From the NCBI RefSeq assembly GCF_003353175.1, contig NZ_QHKS01000009.1, positions 124,001-188,000 on the forward strand: a stretch of 64,000 nt of DNA. Direction: 5' to 3'. The notes beneath the pieces are model-generated. The model was not told the origin of the DNA. It saw nothing but the letters and a program-made list of their open reading frames with translations, and ran no database searches. This document shows positions 62,190-64,000 of the stretch, one piece after another. A program made the position numbers and the translations under genes. The stretch is from Paraburkholderia lacunae. Its GTDB lineage: Bacteria; Pseudomonadota; Gammaproteobacteria; Burkholderiales; Burkholderiaceae. Each line of letters opens with the position of its first letter. The first letter of the stretch is position 1.

Positions 62190-63430
62190 ATTTGCTTTCT
62201 GCACACGAGGGCAATCATGTCGGTGCCTTCCTGGGTGAGGACGAGTTGCGGATCGCCGATGAGCGACGCGTGTTCCGCGGCCAGGGTCGTTGCGAGCCAG
62301 GCGCCCGCGCCGTCACATGTTCCGACCGTTGCGCCAAGGTCAACCCATCGCGTTTTCTCACCGAACTGAGGCGACGATTTGACCGAACGCACGAGTTCTT
62401 CGGCGAGGCCGTGGCTCCACACCGTCTTGATGTAAGTTGAATCAGCCTGCCCCCAGCGCGCGGCAAGTTCGAGTGGCTTGCTCACCGTGTCTGACTCTCC
62501 GATAGCCGGGCGATGCAAGCGGAGCGACGTCCCGATTGCAGGCATGTTCCGGACGATGGCAGGGTGGCCCAGCAACAGCGCAACGCCTGTCTCGGAGACG
62601 CCGTCCTGCAACCGTTCGCTGACCGCTTTACGCAACTGGATCGCGATTAGCAAATGCGCCTCGCCGGCCTTCAGGCCGTCATGCCACGCGTCCGTCTGAA
62701 AGAGCGATAGGTGCTCTCCACTCGCCTTGACGGTCACTCGCAGAGCCGGCGCCCTGGCTGCAATCAGTTCTTGCAAGCGGGCGCGGACGTTCGCCAGGTC
62801 CATTTCCGACCGTATGCACAGATCGACCTGAAGGGTGGTGCGACCGGGCAACGCGGCCAGTTCGGTACCAATCCCGTCAACCAACCTGTTCAGGAGCCAG
62901 TCGGACACCACCCGATGACGTGCGTGCTCGGTCAGTTCATTTCCCGCGTAGAACGGCTTTCCAGGGATTTCCAGCCACCGGGCCTTGACATCGAGCCCCG
63001 GGACCGCCCGGCTGGATCGAACGGCCATCTTCACACTGCCGTTGACCAGTCCCCCGATGCCGTTCTCCTGATCGTCACAGGAAAAACACCAGGCATGCCC
63101 GAGCACCGCGAGGGGCACGCTGGCCAGCTTGTGGCATTTCAGTTCCTCATCGTCGCTGACCCGATTGTTCGCAATCGCTCCGCTGCGTCGTGCGTATGAA
63201 TAGCCGAGACGACAACACAGCAGGAACACCCACGCGAGCACCGGATAGACGATCACGCGGACCCAGAACCGGACGGTGTTCGTCGGCCTTCCTGCGGGCC
63301 ACAGAAAAATCGCCAGCGCGGCGCCCAGGCACATAACCACACCGAGCAGGACGGCCCAGAGAAGCTTTGACGGTCGCGGAGGCTCCGGCACCGCGACCCG
63401 TGGCGGCACCCGTGCAAAGTCGATTGGCAT
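62186..63430 (-). CDS. T6SS-associated membrane protein of unknown function
   Basis: I do not recognise this 414-aa protein. A Pro-rich start is followed by two membrane segments: LLWAVLLGVVMCLGAALAIF (about 23-42) and WVRVIVYPVLAWVFLLCCRL (about 56-75). A Cys-containing segment WCFSCDDQENG follows, then a soluble part without known motifs that has repeated charged stretches. It starts directly after the PAAR stop, and its stop overlaps tssM by ATGA, so it is co-translated with PAAR and tssM. It might be an adaptor or a T6SS accessory. Confidence 0.8.
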   Translation of the reverse strand: MPIDFARVPPRVAVPEPPRPSKLLWAVLLGVVMCLGAALAIFLWPAGRPTNTVRFWVRVIVYPVLAWVFLLCCRLGYSYARRSGAIANNRVSDDEELKCHKLASVPLAVLGHAWCFSCDDQENGIGGLVNGSVKMAVRSSRAVPGLDVKARWLEIPGKPFYAGNELTEHARHRVVSDWLLNRLVDGIGTELAALPGRTTLQVDLCIRSEMDLANVRARLQELIAARAPALRVTVKASGEHLSLFQTDAWHDGLKAGEAHLLIAIQLRKAVSERLQDGVSETGVALLLGHPAIVRNMPAIGTSLRLHRPAIGESDTVSKPLELAARWGQADSTYIKTVWSHGLAEELVRSVKSSPQFGEKTRWVDLGATVGTCDGAGAWLATTLAAEHASLIGDPQLVLTQEGTDMIALVCRKQI

Positions 63431-63688
63431 CTATCGGACCGTCGCTCCGTCCGACGTGGCAATGAGGAAGCTGCCGCATTGGGTCCGATCGCCATCCCGT
63501 GAAACTGGCACGCCGGCGTCTGTCATGCTCGTGCCTCCCTCAACAATTTCGTTGTCGCCGTGGATCGGGCACGACACGATGTCGCCAATCCGTGCCGCCC
63601 GGCGACCCTTGATCTTGATGCGATCCGAACCGCTGAGGATCTTTCCGCCGTGGCTCGTGCTATCGCCTTCGTATGCTAGTTTTTTCAT
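63431..63688 (-). CDS. PAAR-domain spike-tip protein
   Basis: PAAR proteins form the sharp tip of the VgrG spike and often carry effectors. The 85-aa protein is a bare PAAR domain without C-terminal toxin: KKLAYEGDSTSHGGKILSGS, RRAARIGDIVSCPIHGDNEI and SRDGDRTQCGSFLIAT. The cysteines and His probably bind the zinc at the tip. The start at MKKLAYEGD follows GGGGG by 5-6 nt; an upstream frame extension has no such support. Confidence 0.92.
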   Translation of the reverse strand: MKKLAYEGDSTSHGGKILSGSDRIKIKGRRAARIGDIVSCPIHGDNEIVEGGTSMTDAGVPVSRDGDRTQCGSFLIATSDGATVR

Positions 63689-63732
63689 GCGTGCCCCCAA
63701 TCCTGTGAGTAAGATATTGGTCGTCAATGTAA

Positions 63733-64000
63733 TTAACTGCGGCCATGGAAATGATATAAAGCCCTTTTCACATCGGCGGCTGTCCTATAGGGGAACGTGG
63801 ATTGTTGCCCATTGTCGTAGCCGTCCATTCCCGTCATCTCATTATTTTCAGTAATTTTCTTGTTTTCTTTCAAAGAACCGTCATTGCTTTTCCTGTAAGC
63901 ATAGACTTGGTAAAGCGTCCCGTATGTACCCTCACCTCTGTTATTTATAGACCACGAGACAATCGTAAAAAGATTGATTTCCCCATCCAGTTTATAAAAA
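63733..64000 (-). CDS. Partial low-GC CDS at the window edge, unknown function
   Basis: On the minus strand an open frame enters from the right edge (first full codon at 63999) and ends at TAA 63733-63735, 44 nt before the PAAR start. The 88 visible C-terminal residues include LFTIVSWSINNRGEGTYGTL, YQVYAYRKSNDGSLKENKK and a final ALYHFHGRS. They are hydrophilic and not GC-driven; A/T use is well above that of the neighbours. I recognise no family. Its place before PAAR and its base composition suggest an effector- or immunity-type gene, which is inference. Confidence 0.65.
   Translation of the reverse strand, partial: FYKLDGEINLFTIVSWSINNRGEGTYGTLYQVYAYRKSNDGSLKENKKITENNEMTGMDGYDNGQQSTFPYRTAADVKRALYHFHGRS

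Noticed and set aside
1..64000. Insertion sequences, prophage genes, tRNA or rRNA genes
   Set aside because: No transposase or integrase motifs were found in the open frames, and no cloverleaf or rRNA-like stretch was noticed by eye. A tRNA search program was not run.

Overview
The window reads as chromosomal DNA of a Burkholderiales bacterium, most likely Paraburkholderia or a close relative. It is GC-rich throughout. The evidence is the order of its flagellar and chemotaxis genes, the linked DUF3443/DUF2844 pair, an H-NS-type protein with the beta-proteobacterial C-terminal signature, flhDC as flagellar master regulator, and a Burkholderia-like type VI secretion (T6SS) gene set. The genus is inferred; no rRNA or tRNA gene is visible.

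Positions 1-31427 hold most of a flagellar/chemotaxis locus. The hook and rod genes flgB-C-D-E run leftwards and diverge from flgA, flgM and flgN. A HicA/HicB toxin-antitoxin pair separates them from flhB-flhA, flhF, flhG and fliA (all leftward). A secreted DUF3443/DUF2844 pair lies between flhB and cheZ. The leftward unit motA-motB-cheY-cheA-cheW-mcp-cheR-cheD-cheB-cheY-cheZ follows, then flhD-flhC and, divergently, a GT4 glycosyltransferase. Sigma-28-type promoters sit before flgM, motA and fliC, so FliA, FlgM, FlhDC and their targets are all in the same window.

Positions 31448-38988 are mixed housekeeping and accessory genes: H-NS-like protein, aquaporin, a secreted histidine phosphatase, a small secreted Asp/Arg/Tyr-rich protein, a Cof-type HAD phosphatase, a BadF-type sugar kinase, 3-methyladenine DNA glycosylase, ribosomal protein S21 and an aldo/keto reductase.

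Positions 39142-51720 form a flagellin and glycan block. fliC, fliD and fliT are followed by a TPR/SPINDLY-type O-glycosyltransferase, then three DegT/DnrJ/EryC1/StrS-family genes, a methyltransferase, a WbqC-family gene and a convergent fourth PLP-fold gene. The third DegT gene has lost its PLP-binding lysine (Asn223) and carries a 24-nt repeat expansion beside the active site. The likely role of the block is to make and attach an unusual amino sugar on flagellin or a surface glycan; this is inference from context.

Positions 53314-64000 are the end of a T6SS cluster, read leftwards: an incomplete low-GC gene at the right edge, PAAR, an unknown membrane protein, tssM, tssA, tssF, tssG and tssJ. 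Adjacent genes mostly overlap by ATGA. Seven copies of a small imperfect palindrome are embedded in the coding sequences of tssG and tssM, and I saw none elsewhere in the window. Other genes show 12-nt tandem expansions (flgA, cheD, flhF and one intergenic site).
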